Shown: one piece after another, positions 15,880-25,156 of the stretch
Layout of the letters: the number at the start of each line of letters is the position of its first letter
Position numbering within the stretch: the first letter of the stretch is position 1
From: Hutsoniella sourekii ATCC 700629
GTDB taxonomy: Bacteria > Bacillota > Bacilli > Lactobacillales > Aerococcaceae
Direction of reading: 5' to 3'
NCBI RefSeq assembly: GCF_000518205.1
Contig: NZ_KI912400.1
Coordinates: forward strand, 1 to 59,671
Length of the DNA: 59,671 nt
The notes under the pieces: model-generated
Databases searched by the model: none
Seen by the model: the letters and a program-made list of their open reading frames with translations, nothing else
What the model was told of the DNA's origin: nothing
Program-made: the position numbers and the translations under genes

Positions 15880-16227
15880 ATGAAGAAACGTACAAAAAGA
15901 ACTATCGGATTAGCCCTGTTAGGTTCGGCTATTGCTGTTGCAGCAACTTCTTTATATGTCTATTTTGATGATTCTGCACGTGAGCGTGTAGAAGGAATGT
16001 TGAATCGTGAGAAAGCGAAGATGTTTGTTCGCCATCGTCTAAATGGTTCGGATGTTTTAGTTGATGCGGTGGATAACTTATCTGATGCAGAAATTAATAC
16101 CTTGGTTCAACTAGCTGATGGTGCTTCAGATGCGGGTAGTCAAGCACAAGATACACTCAGTCAGCTCGTGAATCGAGCCAAGGATTTTGGCCAAGATGTT
16201 GCCGATCGAGTTAGTGATTATTTCTAA
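15880..16227 (+). CDS. Small membrane-anchored protein of unknown function
   Basis: 115 residues. A basic N-terminus (MKKRTKRT) is followed by one membrane helix at about 9-28, with the rest helical and rich in Asp and Ala. There is no lipobox. I do not recognise a family. It has its own promoter, an AGGAGG site and a terminator, so it appears to be a single-gene unit. The C-terminal amphipathic part (TLSQLVNRAKDFGQDVADRV) resembles general stress or YtxH-like helical tails, but this is only a likeness. Confidence 0.7.
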   Translation: MKKRTKRTIGLALLGSAIAVAATSLYVYFDDSARERVEGMLNREKAKMFVRHRLNGSDVLVDAVDNLSDAEINTLVQLADGASDAGSQAQDTLSQLVNRAKDFGQDVADRVSDYF

Positions 16228-16240
16228 AATAAGCGGATAG

Positions 16241-16265
16241 GCGGACGCTCTAGCGTTCGCTTTTT
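16241..16265 (+). terminator. Terminator
   Basis: GCGGACGC / GCGTTCGC stem of 8 bp with one G-U pair, a four-base loop, then T5. Confidence 0.8.
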
Positions 16266-16280
16266 AGTTAGGAGGATTAG

Positions 16281-16845
<565 letters not shown>

Positions 16846-16846
16846 T

Positions 16847-18208
16847 TTATTGTAGATGGTGGAGTAAATAGGTTGCGAGACTAAAGTAAATCATTAATCC
16901 ACAGGCATCATTAATAGTGGTAATAAAAGGACCTGAAGCAACAGCTGGGTCAATCCCTATCTTATTAAATAGCGCAGGAACGACATAGCCAATGACTGTT
17001 GAAATACTTAACGTTACCAGTAATGAGGCCCCGATAATAAAGGACAGAACCCAGTTGCCATATAGAAAATAAGCAATGAGGCCAATAGACAGACTGGAAG
17101 CAAGGCCAATCAAGAAACCAGAGCAAAACTCATTCCAAAGCATCTTCCAAAAAGAGACGTCATCAGCATTACCCAAAGTAATCCGGCGGACAGAAACGGC
17201 CAAAGCTTGGGTCCCTACATTCCCCGCAGAATCCATAATAATCGGCATAAAAGCAGCTAGAGCGACCACTTTAGACAAGGTTTCCTCAAACATCCCGATT
17301 AAGTTAGCAGAAATCATGCCCATAAAGATTAGAATGAGGATCCAAGGGAGTCTACTTTTGGTCATACCGATAATGGTATCTGGCTCGTCGCCTTCTTCGT
17401 CACTGACGCTAATCCCAGCAAATCGGTGAAAATCTTCTGTCGCTTCTTCATCAATGACGTCCATGATATCATCCACGGTTACGATCCCTAAGAGATGGTG
17501 ATAAGAGTCAGTAACTGGAAGCGCTAATAGATCGTAATCCTTGATCAAGCGAGCCACTTCTTCTTGGTCTGTCTCGACGTCAACGGCGACAATTTGTGAA
17601 TTTGAGATGTCCTTCATCTTTGCATCAGGCTTAGCGAAGAGTAAGTCTCTAATCGAAAGGACTCCTGCTAGTCGTTCTTTAGAATCGATTACATAGATAT
17701 AGTAAATAGTCTCGGCTTGTCGACCAATTTGTCTGAGCGTATGGATAGCTTCTTCAACGGTCGCTTCTTCGCTTACAGTCACCAACTCAGTTGTCATGAT
17801 GGAACCGGCCGAATCTACTTGGTGGGTTAATATTTTCTCAATCGCTTGTCTGTCCACAGCCTTCATGCCAGCGAGTGTCTCTTGAGAAAGATCAGGATCA
17901 TCGATTTGTCGAATAAAGCGAGCAACCTCATCATCAGCCACATAAGTAAAGACCTCTTGTAAGAAGCCCTTAGGCAAGTATTGCACAGCTTCCCACTGGT
18001 CATCATAATCTAGTCGTTCAAATAATTCAGCAAATTCTTGAGCTGTTAACATATAAGTGATCTTTGTTTTATTTTCCGGGTAAAGTAAGTGAAAAACTTC
18101 CACTTGATCTTGCTCGTGTAGTTTTAAGAATAGGTCTCTAAAGGCCTCACGGTCTTGTCTTTTAAGTGTCTTGTAAATTTCTTGGTAGTATAACTTCTTT
18201 TCTGTCAT
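16847..18208 (-). CDS. mgtE: Magnesium transporter MgtE
   Basis: 453 residues, the normal length. An N-terminal helical domain (1-130), two CBS domains (about 135-260) that sense magnesium, a connecting helix, and five membrane helices. Family motifs at the pore include PIIMDSAGNVGTQALAV and SGPFITTINDACGLMIYF. It imports magnesium when the cytosolic level is low. The gene lies behind an M-box riboswitch and its terminator, so magnesium represses transcription. Confidence 0.94.
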   Translation of the reverse strand: MTEKKLYYQEIYKTLKRQDREAFRDLFLKLHEQDQVEVFHLLYPENKTKITYMLTAQEFAELFERLDYDDQWEAVQYLPKGFLQEVFTYVADDEVARFIRQIDDPDLSQETLAGMKAVDRQAIEKILTHQVDSAGSIMTTELVTVSEEATVEEAIHTLRQIGRQAETIYYIYVIDSKERLAGVLSIRDLLFAKPDAKMKDISNSQIVAVDVETDQEEVARLIKDYDLLALPVTDSYHHLLGIVTVDDIMDVIDEEATEDFHRFAGISVSDEEGDEPDTIIGMTKSRLPWILILIFMGMISANLIGMFEETLSKVVALAAFMPIIMDSAGNVGTQALAVSVRRITLGNADDVSFWKMLWNEFCSGFLIGLASSLSIGLIAYFLYGNWVLSFIIGASLLVTLSISTVIGYVVPALFNKIGIDPAVASGPFITTINDACGLMIYFSLATYLLHHLQ

Positions 18209-18254
18209 CTTAATCTCCTTTACTTATGACTCAGCAACGACAACAAACCAGCAC

Positions 18255-18356
18255 TTAGCCACCTAGTTCGCGCGAAACGAGACAAAGAAAAGTTAAAATA
18301 GGACAAAAAGCTAAATAAACTAATTTTTTAAAATCCGCCTTTTTACCATGATTCAT
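18255..18356 (-). CDS. Possible small leader ORF between M-box terminator and mgtE
   Basis: After a strong AGGAGG (18363-18358) there are two start choices. ATG at 18356 gives a 33-residue peptide with a hydrophobic centre (LVYLAFCPILTFLCLV), but sits only one base from the site. ATG at 18349, eight bases from the site, gives a nine-residue peptide MVKRRILKN. Either could be a leader peptide of mgtE. No homologue is recognised; the strong ribosome site is the main support. Confidence 0.35.
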   Translation of the reverse strand: MNHGKKADFKKLVYLAFCPILTFLCLVSRELGG

Positions 18357-18390
18357 TCCTCCTCTAATAAGTTTTGATAGTTAGAGAAGA

Positions 18391-18423
18391 AAGTAAAAGA
18401 GCCCTTGCATCAGCAAGCGCTCT
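18391..18423 (-). terminator. Intrinsic terminator of the M-box leader
   Basis: On the minus strand, AGAGC-x-CTTGC pairs across a four-base loop with one internal mismatch, followed by CTCTTTTACTTTC. It lies 3' of the M-box and is the expected magnesium-dependent off switch. Confidence 0.8.
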
Positions 18424-18433
18424 GTAAAAATCC

Positions 18434-18611
18434 ACCTATGGCCCAATTGGGGTCAATGATTATCCGTGGAGTTTCAGCACTATATAACGTAAACCAATGG
18501 TTAGCTACCTTAAGAAGGCCTTTGCGACTCTTCCTGTTATACCCGTTGGCGTCTCTGGACGTTCCTGGGCAGTAGCCTATGTTTATATAGGAGCCTCACC
18601 TAACTATCATT
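18434..18611 (-). promoter_or_regulatory. M-box (ykoK) magnesium riboswitch
   Basis: The minus strand begins GTTAGGTGAGGCTCC (18604-18590), followed by a CTACTGCCCAGGAACGTCC block and AGAGACGCCAACGGGT, the conserved core of the M-box. The 3' part TATAGTGCTGAAACTCCACGG is also typical. The transcript start predicted from the promoter is at the 5' end of the aptamer. High magnesium should favour the terminator downstream. Confidence 0.93.
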
Positions 18612-18617
18612 GGCTTG

Positions 18618-18646
18618 AGTATACACCCTGTCTAGAATTCTGTCAA
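18618..18646 (-). promoter_or_regulatory. mgtE promoter
   Basis: TTGACA (18646-18641), 17-base spacer, TATACT (18623-18618): near-consensus sigma-A promoter for the M-box leader. Confidence 0.85.
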
Positions 18647-18666
18647 ACTTTACTGGTAAAAAGTGA

Positions 18667-18695
18667 TTGCAATACAATGAGTATTCTGTTAGAAT
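18667..18695 (+). promoter_or_regulatory. Promoter of T-box leader 1
   Basis: TTGCAA (18667-18672), 17 bases, TAGAAT (18690-18695) with an upstream TG. It is divergent from the mgtE promoter. Confidence 0.75.
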
Positions 18696-18702
18696 TTCAT
18701 TA

Positions 18703-18980
18703 ACGATAAATGAATAGCAGAAGAGAAGAGTAGATATGAGGAAGGATTCAAGAGAGCCTGGTAGCTGAGAGCAGGTATCCTGATAAGTATTGAAGATGAA
18801 CTTGGAGCTGCTAAGTGGTGCAAGCTATTTAGCCGGTAGGATCCGTTACACGTCCACAGTATTGATAGATACTGGTAGAGCTATTTGCTGTGAAGTAAAT
18901 AGAAATTAGGGTGGTAGCACGCATATTAGCGTCCCTTTAAGTGCCTCGTAAGGTGCTTAAAGGGACTTTTTTTATTTATC
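18703..18980 (+). promoter_or_regulatory. T-box leader 1 (methionine-type)
   Basis: A complete T-box: stem I with the AGAGAGCCTGGTAGCTGAGA block, T-box sequence AGGGTGGTAGCACGC (18908-18922), and a 15-bp terminator stem (about 18932-18966) with T7. The likely specifier is ATG (18796-18798) in the context GAAGATG, as in the two other T-boxes of the window, so uncharged tRNA-Met should turn on the operon. The downstream MetQ-like gene agrees. Confidence 0.88.
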
Positions 18981-19007
18981 GCATTATTGGGAGAGGAGAG
19001 AAAATGA

Positions 19008-19748
19008 TTGACTTTAGTATTAGTAACCGGGGGAGCTTCTGGTATTGGTGCAGGCTGTGTGAACCGCTTTTTAGACTTGGGTCATGAGGTGATTAACCTG
19101 GATATCCATCATCATCAAGTAGAAAGAAGTGGTGAACATCAAGTAACCCTAGATTTAAGTCAACCAGAAGCGGTGACTTCAGCCATCGAGGCCATAATTG
19201 ATCACTATGGAACCCCTCAGGTGACCATTAATAGTGCGGGAATATCTCGGATGGACTTTGCCGTTGATAGCCAGCTAAAAGATTGGCAGGATACTTTTAA
19301 TATCAATGTTTATTCCTTATTTTTGATCAGTCAAGCGGTTGCTCGTGCCCTAAAGCATGCGGGTCAACCAGGCCGAATTATTCAGTTGGCTTCTCAGGCA
19401 GGTAAGAATGGCTATCAGGCGATGGTATCTTATGTTGCTTCCAAACATGCGGTGATTGGAATCACCAAGACCATGGCAAAAGAACTGGCCTTGGATGGTA
19501 TTTTAGTGAATGCTGTTTGCCCAGGTATTGTTGAAACGCCCATGAAAAGACGCGAACGAATTGAAGGAGGCCATTTGCGGGGTCTGACGGCCGCGGCTAT
19601 TGAAGCCGAAGATCAATCTCAAGTTCCCCTTGGGCGGACTGCAAGTGTGGCTGACGTGGTAAATGTTATTGAATTTCTGGCTAGTGATAAAGCTAGTTAT
19701 ATGACCGGTCAAGCTATCAATGTAACGGGTGGAATGACCATGCACTAA
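19008..19748 (+). CDS. Short-chain dehydrogenase/reductase under T-box control
   Basis: 246 residues. Classical SDR: TGGASGIGAG dinucleotide motif near residue 8, NSAGIS, catalytic Ser in LASQAG, YVASK with catalytic Tyr and Lys, and PGIVETPM. It starts with TTG; an ATG four bases upstream is in another frame. The substrate cannot be told from the sequence; similar proteins act on sugars, acyl-ACP or hydroxy acids. Its position directly after a methionine-type T-box and before a MetQ-like gene is unusual and hints at a role in sulfur amino acid or hydroxy-acid (for example methionine hydroxy analogue) metabolism. That role is inference. Confidence 0.82.
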   Translation: MTLVLVTGGASGIGAGCVNRFLDLGHEVINLDIHHHQVERSGEHQVTLDLSQPEAVTSAIEAIIDHYGTPQVTINSAGISRMDFAVDSQLKDWQDTFNINVYSLFLISQAVARALKHAGQPGRIIQLASQAGKNGYQAMVSYVASKHAVIGITKTMAKELALDGILVNAVCPGIVETPMKRRERIEGGHLRGLTAAAIEAEDQSQVPLGRTASVADVVNVIEFLASDKASYMTGQAINVTGGMTMH

Positions 19749-19793
19749 CCATCAAACATTCAAACTAGAGACAAGAATTGAGGAGGAAATTAA

Positions 19794-20618
19794 ATGCAAA
19801 AATGGCTCAAAAAATTAATTATAACTATATTTTTACTGGGATTATTTATTCCAACGACTCTTATTCAGGCGCAAACAGTTGTGAAGGTGGCAGTGATTGG
19901 TGATTCGACCAATGGGATTTGGGACCTTGTCCAACAGAATTTAGACCAAGCAGGTGAAGATATAAAGATTGAATTAGTGTCCTTTACCGATGGCGTTTAC
20001 GCTAATGCGGCTCAGTATGATGGTGAGCTTGATTTAACTGCTTTTCAACATAATGCTTTTCTAGCGCAAGAAAATGAGGAAAAAGGGTATGGCTTAGTGG
20101 CAATTGGAGATACTTTTATTAGTCCCATGAATATTTTTTCCGAGCAGATTGATTCCTTGGATCAAATTAAGGCGGGGGATTCGGTCTCCATTCCCAATAA
20201 TGTAACCAACCAAGGACGGGCCCTTTATGTGTTGGACCGCGCCGGCTTAATCAAGTTAGATGAGGAGGTAGGCTTTACGCCTGATATTCATGATATTAAG
20301 GAGAATCCATTAAACTTAGAAATCAAAGAGGTAGCACCAGAAAACATTCTACCAACCCTTCCAGATGTGACCATTGGAATTACTAATTCGGATTTTGCAT
20401 TAGATTACGGTTTAGATCCAGTTGAGGATGCGGTTTTTCATTTAGATTTTGATCCGAATGATGAAGCCTTCAAGCCTTATGTCAACATTATTACGGCCCG
20501 CAAGGAAGACAAAGATAATCCAACTTATCAAGCGATCGTTAAAGCTTACCAGCAAGACAATGTATATGATTATATCCTAGATACCTTTAATAATGCGATG
20601 GTACCGGTCTGGAAGTAA
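19794..20618 (+). CDS. MetQ/NlpA-family substrate-binding protein, no lipobox
   Basis: 274 residues. After a signal peptide ending in LIQAQ, with no cysteine, the MetQ-family core follows: VKVAVIGDSTNGIWDLVQ, LDLTAFQHNAFL, SIPNNVTNQGRAL and NPLNLEIKEV. It should bind methionine or a related compound and could feed the MetNI transporter encoded at 40233-42019, since no ATPase or permease lies here. It is more diverged than the two MetQ copies at 43785 and 44679. It shares the T-box transcript with the SDR gene. Confidence 0.85.
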   Translation: MQKWLKKLIITIFLLGLFIPTTLIQAQTVVKVAVIGDSTNGIWDLVQQNLDQAGEDIKIELVSFTDGVYANAAQYDGELDLTAFQHNAFLAQENEEKGYGLVAIGDTFISPMNIFSEQIDSLDQIKAGDSVSIPNNVTNQGRALYVLDRAGLIKLDEEVGFTPDIHDIKENPLNLEIKEVAPENILPTLPDVTIGITNSDFALDYGLDPVEDAVFHLDFDPNDEAFKPYVNIITARKEDKDNPTYQAIVKAYQQDNVYDYILDTFNNAMVPVWK

Positions 20619-20633
20619 TTCTAGGGGTCTAAT

Positions 20634-20662
20634 TTGCATCTTCAGCTTAAACATGGTATATT
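20634..20662 (+). promoter_or_regulatory. SRP RNA promoter
   Basis: TTGCAT (20634-20639), 17 bases, TATATT (20657-20662) with upstream TG. Transcription should start near 20669. Confidence 0.75.
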
Positions 20663-20668
20663 ACCTAA

Positions 20669-20742
20669 TAGGCAATGGTGGCGTCGTGAACGAGTCAGGA
20701 GCGGAAGCTAGCAGCTATAAGCGACTAAGCCATGTGCCCCTA
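20669..20742 (+). ncRNA. ffs: Small SRP RNA (4.5S-like)
   Basis: The SRP tip is clear: GAGTCAGG, AGC-GGAA-GCT tetraloop stem, AGCAGC (20692-20714). It is closed by GTCGT..GCGAC and by an outer GGCAATGG / CCATGTGCC helix (20671-20678 with 20730-20738). The short form lacks an Alu domain, as is usual in lactic acid bacteria. It has its own promoter and terminator and is on the same strand as dnaX, as in other Bacilli. Confidence 0.87.
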
Positions 20743-20753
20743 TAGCTTATTAC

Positions 20754-20780
20754 TCACACCCTACGGGGTGTGATTTTTTT
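20754..20780 (+). terminator. SRP RNA terminator
   Basis: TCACACC / GGTGTGA stem (20754-20760 with 20767-20773) followed by T7. Confidence 0.88.
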
Positions 20781-20847
20781 ATTTAGGCGACTAGCTGTAA
20801 TCTTTCCGGGATTTATTTATAATAAGAAGAGTAGAAAGGGGTAAATA

Positions 20848-22749
20848 ATGGTTAATAAAGAATTGATAAAAGATGATCTATATTTAGCAGTTAATGGTGA
20901 TTGGCTACAAACCGCTGAGATTCCTGGGGACCAGTCAACAACAGGTGGCTTTATGGATATTCATCAAGCGATCGAAGAGACATTGATGCAGGACGTTGAA
21001 GCGATGAGCCGAGGAGACTTAGATTTGGAAGATCCACTTTTAGAGGAATTTATTGCTTATTATCAACTAGCCATGGATTTTGACCGCAGAGATCAATTAG
21101 GAGCAGAACCAGTCGAGCCATATTTGGTGCGTATTCAGCAAATCAAGACTCTGGCCGACTTTCAAGAGTTTGCTAAAGAATGGTTATATATACCTTTTGC
21201 CTTACCATTTAATTTGGGCTTGAGTCCGGACATGAAAGATACCCAGCATTATGCGGTCTATTTAGATGTACCGGCAACTATTCTTCCGGATGTTACTTAT
21301 TATGAAGCGGGGAATGAGTCAGGGAAAGCTCTATTGGGAGTTTACGCGCAAATGACCCAGCAAGTCCTGGAAGCGGTGGGATATACAAGTAGCGAAGCCA
21401 GTCAAATCGTTGAATCGACCTTGGCCTTCGACCGGCTCTTGGTTCCACACTTGAAATCATCGCAAGAGTTAGCAGACTATACCAAACAATATAATCCAAG
21501 AAGTCGCGAGCAGGTAGAGGCTTACCACGAATCATTGAATCTAGTCGCCTTAATTGATCAAGCAGTTGAAGCGACAGTTGATTCGATTATTGTTACTCAG
21601 CCTGATTATTTTCAAGCCTTGGGTCAAATATTGACAGAAGATAATTTGGAGCTCTTAAAGTCCTGGTTAATAGTCAAGACTTGTTTGAATGCGGCTTCTC
21701 ATTTAAGTCAAGACTTGCGTCGCTTGGCTAGCCAATACAGCTTAGCCTTATCAGGTAACACAGAAATTAAAAGCCCAGAAAAGCAAGCCTTTTACTTGGC
21801 TACAGGTCAATATGATGATGTAATTGGGATCTATTATGGCAAGAAATATTTTGGCCCGCAAGCTCGTCAAGATGTCTATGAGATGGTCGAGACAATGGTC
21901 AATATTTACAAGGAGCGGTTGCAGGCTAATGACTGGTTGAGTCAGCAAACCATTGATCAAGCCATCGTCAAATTAGAGGCCTTAGACATTCTGGTGGGTT
22001 ATCCAGATACCTATCCAACAGTTTACCAGCAGTTACAAGTGGACCGTGAAGCTAGCTTTTTTGATAATACGGTTCGCTTTGCTAGAATTTGGGCGGAGGA
22101 TAACTTTTCTAAGTGGCATAAGGAAGTGGACCGGAAGAAGTGGGGTATGAGTGCAGCTACAGTTAATGCTTACTTCAATCCTAATTTGAATCATATTTGC
22201 TTCCCAGCAGCCATCCTGCAAGCGCCATTTTATAGCTTAGATCAGACTCGTAGTCAGAACTATGGTGGCATCGGAGCCGTTATTGCTCACGAGATTTCTC
22301 ATGCCTTTGATAATAATGGAGCTAAGTTTGATGAGTATGGGAATTTAAGTAATTGGTGGTTGCCTGAAGATTTCCATGCCTTTCAAGAGAAGGCAGAAGC
22401 AGTGGTCAAGCAGTGGGATGGTATTCCCTTTGCAGATGGCCAAGTGAATGGGCAACTAACAGTATCAGAGAATATCGCGGATGGCGGTGGCCTTGCTGTG
22501 GCTCTTGAAGCCACTAAGTTAGAAGCAGACGCAGACTTAGCGGCCTTCTTTATCAATTGGGCCCGTATTTGGAGACAGAAGGCACGTCCAGAGTATCAGG
22601 CATTGCTACTAGCAGTTGACGTCCATTCACCAGCTCCATTAAGAGCGCAAATTCAACCGCAAAACTTTGAAGAATTCCATCAAGTCTTTGATATTCAAGA
22701 AGGAGACGGCATGTACCGTAGACCGGAAGACCGGGTTGTGATTTGGTGA
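20848..22749 (+). CDS. pepO: M13 family metallopeptidase (PepO-like)
   Basis: 633 residues with no signal peptide, so cytosolic as in lactic PepO. The zinc motif is VIAHEISHAFDNNGAKFD, with HExxH near residue 481; the third ligand lies in ENIADGGGLAVA, and the substrate-binding NAYFNPNLNHICFPAAIL segment is present. The C-terminus ends in VVIW, as is typical for the family. PepO cleaves oligopeptides of intermediate size as part of peptide use. The gene stands alone between the SRP RNA and a terminator shared with a convergent chorismate mutase. Confidence 0.94.
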   Translation: MVNKELIKDDLYLAVNGDWLQTAEIPGDQSTTGGFMDIHQAIEETLMQDVEAMSRGDLDLEDPLLEEFIAYYQLAMDFDRRDQLGAEPVEPYLVRIQQIKTLADFQEFAKEWLYIPFALPFNLGLSPDMKDTQHYAVYLDVPATILPDVTYYEAGNESGKALLGVYAQMTQQVLEAVGYTSSEASQIVESTLAFDRLLVPHLKSSQELADYTKQYNPRSREQVEAYHESLNLVALIDQAVEATVDSIIVTQPDYFQALGQILTEDNLELLKSWLIVKTCLNAASHLSQDLRRLASQYSLALSGNTEIKSPEKQAFYLATGQYDDVIGIYYGKKYFGPQARQDVYEMVETMVNIYKERLQANDWLSQQTIDQAIVKLEALDILVGYPDTYPTVYQQLQVDREASFFDNTVRFARIWAEDNFSKWHKEVDRKKWGMSAATVNAYFNPNLNHICFPAAILQAPFYSLDQTRSQNYGGIGAVIAHEISHAFDNNGAKFDEYGNLSNWWLPEDFHAFQEKAEAVVKQWDGIPFADGQVNGQLTVSENIADGGGLAVALEATKLEADADLAAFFINWARIWRQKARPEYQALLLAVDVHSPAPLRAQIQPQNFEEFHQVFDIQEGDGMYRRPEDRVVIW

Positions 22750-22773
22750 AATCAACTTTCCAGTTATAAGACA

Positions 22774-22806
22774 AGGAGGGATGGCTTCAGCCATCCCTCC
22801 TAATTT
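22774..22806. terminator. Terminator between pepO and chorismate mutase
   Basis: A 12-bp perfect stem (AGGAGGGATGGC / GCCATCCCTCCT), loop TTCA, then AATTTTTA on the plus strand. Confidence 0.85.
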
Positions 22807-23075
22807 TTATGTTTTTGCATCCATTTGGCTTGATGGTCTCTGGAAATACGCATGATATGCTGATAGAGGTCAGCTAGTTCATCACTTAAGTCTGGGTCTG
22901 TTAAATAACTTTGAACTTTTTGGATAACTTGAGATTCACGGCTAGTGTCAAGAATATCCTTGCCATGATCGTATTTGATTTGAGCCACTTCTTCCACGAT
23001 TTGCGTCCGTCTTTCAAATAATGCAACGATTTCTTGATCAATTTGATCAATTGCTTGTCTTTGTTTGTCTAACAT
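22800..23075 (-). CDS. Monofunctional chorismate mutase, AroQ type
   Basis: 91 residues, the usual size of an isolated AroQ domain. It has RQAIDQIDQEIVALFERRTQIVEEVAQIK with the Arg and Lys of the active site, then SRESQVIQKV. It turns chorismate into prephenate for Phe and Tyr. No other aromatic gene is nearby. The start ATG follows AAAGGAG at a usable distance. Confidence 0.88.
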   Translation of the reverse strand: MLDKQRQAIDQIDQEIVALFERRTQIVEEVAQIKYDHGKDILDTSRESQVIQKVQSYLTDPDLSDELADLYQHIMRISRDHQAKWMQKHKN

Positions 23076-23197
23076 CAGGAGCTCCTTTATGGTTTTGATC
23101 CATTATAGCAAATTTTACTACCAAGTGATGGCGGGCAATGGTAAAAGCTCCTTATTTTGGTTATAATAGAAATGCTGTATAAATAAGGAGGGATAGT

Positions 23198-25138
23198 GTG
23201 AGTTATCAGGCTTTGTATCGGGTATGGCGCCCACAATCATTTGATGAATTGGTGGGCCAACCTGTTATTAGCGAAACATTAAAAAATGCTGTACGATCCG
23301 GCCGATTTGGTCACGCCTATCTCTTCACAGGTCCACGAGGGACCGGAAAGACTAGTGCGGCTAAGATTTTAGCTAAGGCCATTAATTGTCCTAATCAAAC
23401 CGATGGTAATCCATGTAATCAGTGTGACATCTGCCAGGGGATCACGGAGGGCCAGATTAGTGATGTCGTTGAAATTGATGCGGCCTCCAATAATGGTGTC
23501 GAAGAAATTAGAGAGCTTCGGGATAATGTGCGTTATGCGGCGAGTGTCTGTGAATACAAGGTCTATATCATTGATGAGGTCCACATGCTGACAACAGGTG
23601 CCTTTAATGCACTATTAAAAACACTAGAGGAACCTCCGGCTCAAGTTGTCTTTATTCTAGCGACGACGGAACCTCATAAGATACCGGCCACTATCATTTC
23701 AAGAACTCAACGATTCGATTTTCAACGGATTCAGCTAAGTGACCTTATGCTCCGCATGGAGGAAATTCTTCAGGATCGCAAGGTGGATTATGAGAAAGAG
23801 GCTCTATCCATTATCGGTCGAGCGGCTAATGGCGGAATGCGGGATAGTCTTAGTTTATTGGATCAAGCCTTAGCTTTTAGAGATGATTTCGTCTCCATTG
23901 ACTCCGCCTTGGAAGTATCAGGGAGCCTCAATCAATTAGACTTTATCACTTATTTAAAGGCGGTCTACCAAGGAGAAAGTGAGGAAGCTTTACAGGTTCT
24001 CCATGACCAATTCGCTCAAGGCAAGCAAGCTAGTCGCTTTGTTGATGAGCTGACCTTGTTTGTCAGAGACTTATTGTTGACCAATTTTACTCAAAGTAAT
24101 TATAGCCTACTCAGTGAGGCTGAATTGGAGCCGTTAGCTGACTTGCCGGTTGATTTTTATTACCGAATGATTGATGGTCTAGATCAGACAGCTGATAAGA
24201 TGCACTTTACCACACAACCTGACTTATACTTAGAAGTGATGACCATTCAGATTGCTCAAGGTCATGATCAAGTCATGGCTCAGGGAGCCACTCAAGATGA
24301 TCAGTCAGTTGATTCTCAAATGATCTTATCGCTCAAAGACCAGATGAACCGCTTAGAGGAGCAGTTAGCCCAGCTTCATAGTCAAGTTCAGGGCCAGGCC
24401 AAACAAATAGACCAAATGCAAGTCAATCAGGAATCATCTGGAGCACCTGAAACGTCAAGTGAACCTGCTCCTGAAGAGCCTGTTCGTACGCCAAGACCAA
24501 GACCTAACAATCAAGCTAATTATCAAGTAGAGTTAGAATGGATTTATTATGTACTCAACCAGGCTACTCACCAAGATATCCAAAAGCTCAAATCTTCTTG
24601 GGAATCGATCGTAGAAGACCTGCCGGCCAAGGACCGAGCTAAATTTGCTGGTAGTCAGCCTCTAGCTGCTGGTCCGGAAGTGGCCTTAGTGAGTTTTGAA
24701 AGTAAATCGTACTGTGGTTTGGTCCAGCATGATCAAGAATTATTAACTAAATTAGACCAGATCACTCAGGATAAGCTAGGACAGACGCTCATCTATGTCT
24801 TTGTCTTCTACCATGACTGGCCCCAAATCAGACAAAACTATACAATCTTAAGAAAGCAAAATAGCAATCAACCGATCCAACTACCTAATATGGCAGAAAA
24901 ACTGGCTAGTTACCAAGAGTCATTACAAAGTTCTAGGAATGAGCAAAGTGAACCAGTAGAAGTGGCCAACGATGAACTGGCGATGCCTCATAATCAGGAA
25001 TCTAGTCAAACGCAAGCCGTCACAGTAAATAGCCAAGAAGAGGAGTCAGAGGATCCATCAGCCAATCTACCCGATTCAATTGCTAAGATGGTTGAAGCTT
25101 TCGGAGAAGAGAACGTTAATATTTATTATGACCGTTAA
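23198..25138 (+). CDS. dnaX: DNA polymerase III gamma/tau subunit DnaX
   Basis: 646 residues. Start GTG after AAGGAGGG. Clamp-loader AAA+ module with GPRGTGKTS, four-Cys zinc site (CPNQTDGNPCNQCDIC), Walker B IIDEVHML, sensor SRTQRFDF. The C-terminal third is Gln/Glu-rich and diverged, as expected for tau. It loads the beta clamp with delta and delta' (holB at 27098). It is the first gene of a 12-gene run with short gaps. The order dnaX-ybaB-recR matches Bacilli. Confidence 0.96.
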   Translation: MSYQALYRVWRPQSFDELVGQPVISETLKNAVRSGRFGHAYLFTGPRGTGKTSAAKILAKAINCPNQTDGNPCNQCDICQGITEGQISDVVEIDAASNNGVEEIRELRDNVRYAASVCEYKVYIIDEVHMLTTGAFNALLKTLEEPPAQVVFILATTEPHKIPATIISRTQRFDFQRIQLSDLMLRMEEILQDRKVDYEKEALSIIGRAANGGMRDSLSLLDQALAFRDDFVSIDSALEVSGSLNQLDFITYLKAVYQGESEEALQVLHDQFAQGKQASRFVDELTLFVRDLLLTNFTQSNYSLLSEAELEPLADLPVDFYYRMIDGLDQTADKMHFTTQPDLYLEVMTIQIAQGHDQVMAQGATQDDQSVDSQMILSLKDQMNRLEEQLAQLHSQVQGQAKQIDQMQVNQESSGAPETSSEPAPEEPVRTPRPRPNNQANYQVELEWIYYVLNQATHQDIQKLKSSWESIVEDLPAKDRAKFAGSQPLAAGPEVALVSFESKSYCGLVQHDQELLTKLDQITQDKLGQTLIYVFVFYHDWPQIRQNYTILRKQNSNQPIQLPNMAEKLASYQESLQSSRNEQSEPVEVANDELAMPHNQESSQTQAVTVNSQEEESEDPSANLPDSIAKMVEAFGEENVNIYYDR

Positions 25139-25156
25139 TCTAAAGGAGGAATTTAA

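Noticed and set aside
18497-18703. 68-codon plus-strand ORF
   Set aside because: It lies antisense to the M-box riboswitch and mgtE promoter, has no ribosome site and no recognisable product.
19004-19006. ATG four bases upstream of the SDR start
   Set aside because: It is in another frame that ends soon; the TTG at 19008 begins the SDR nucleotide-binding motif.
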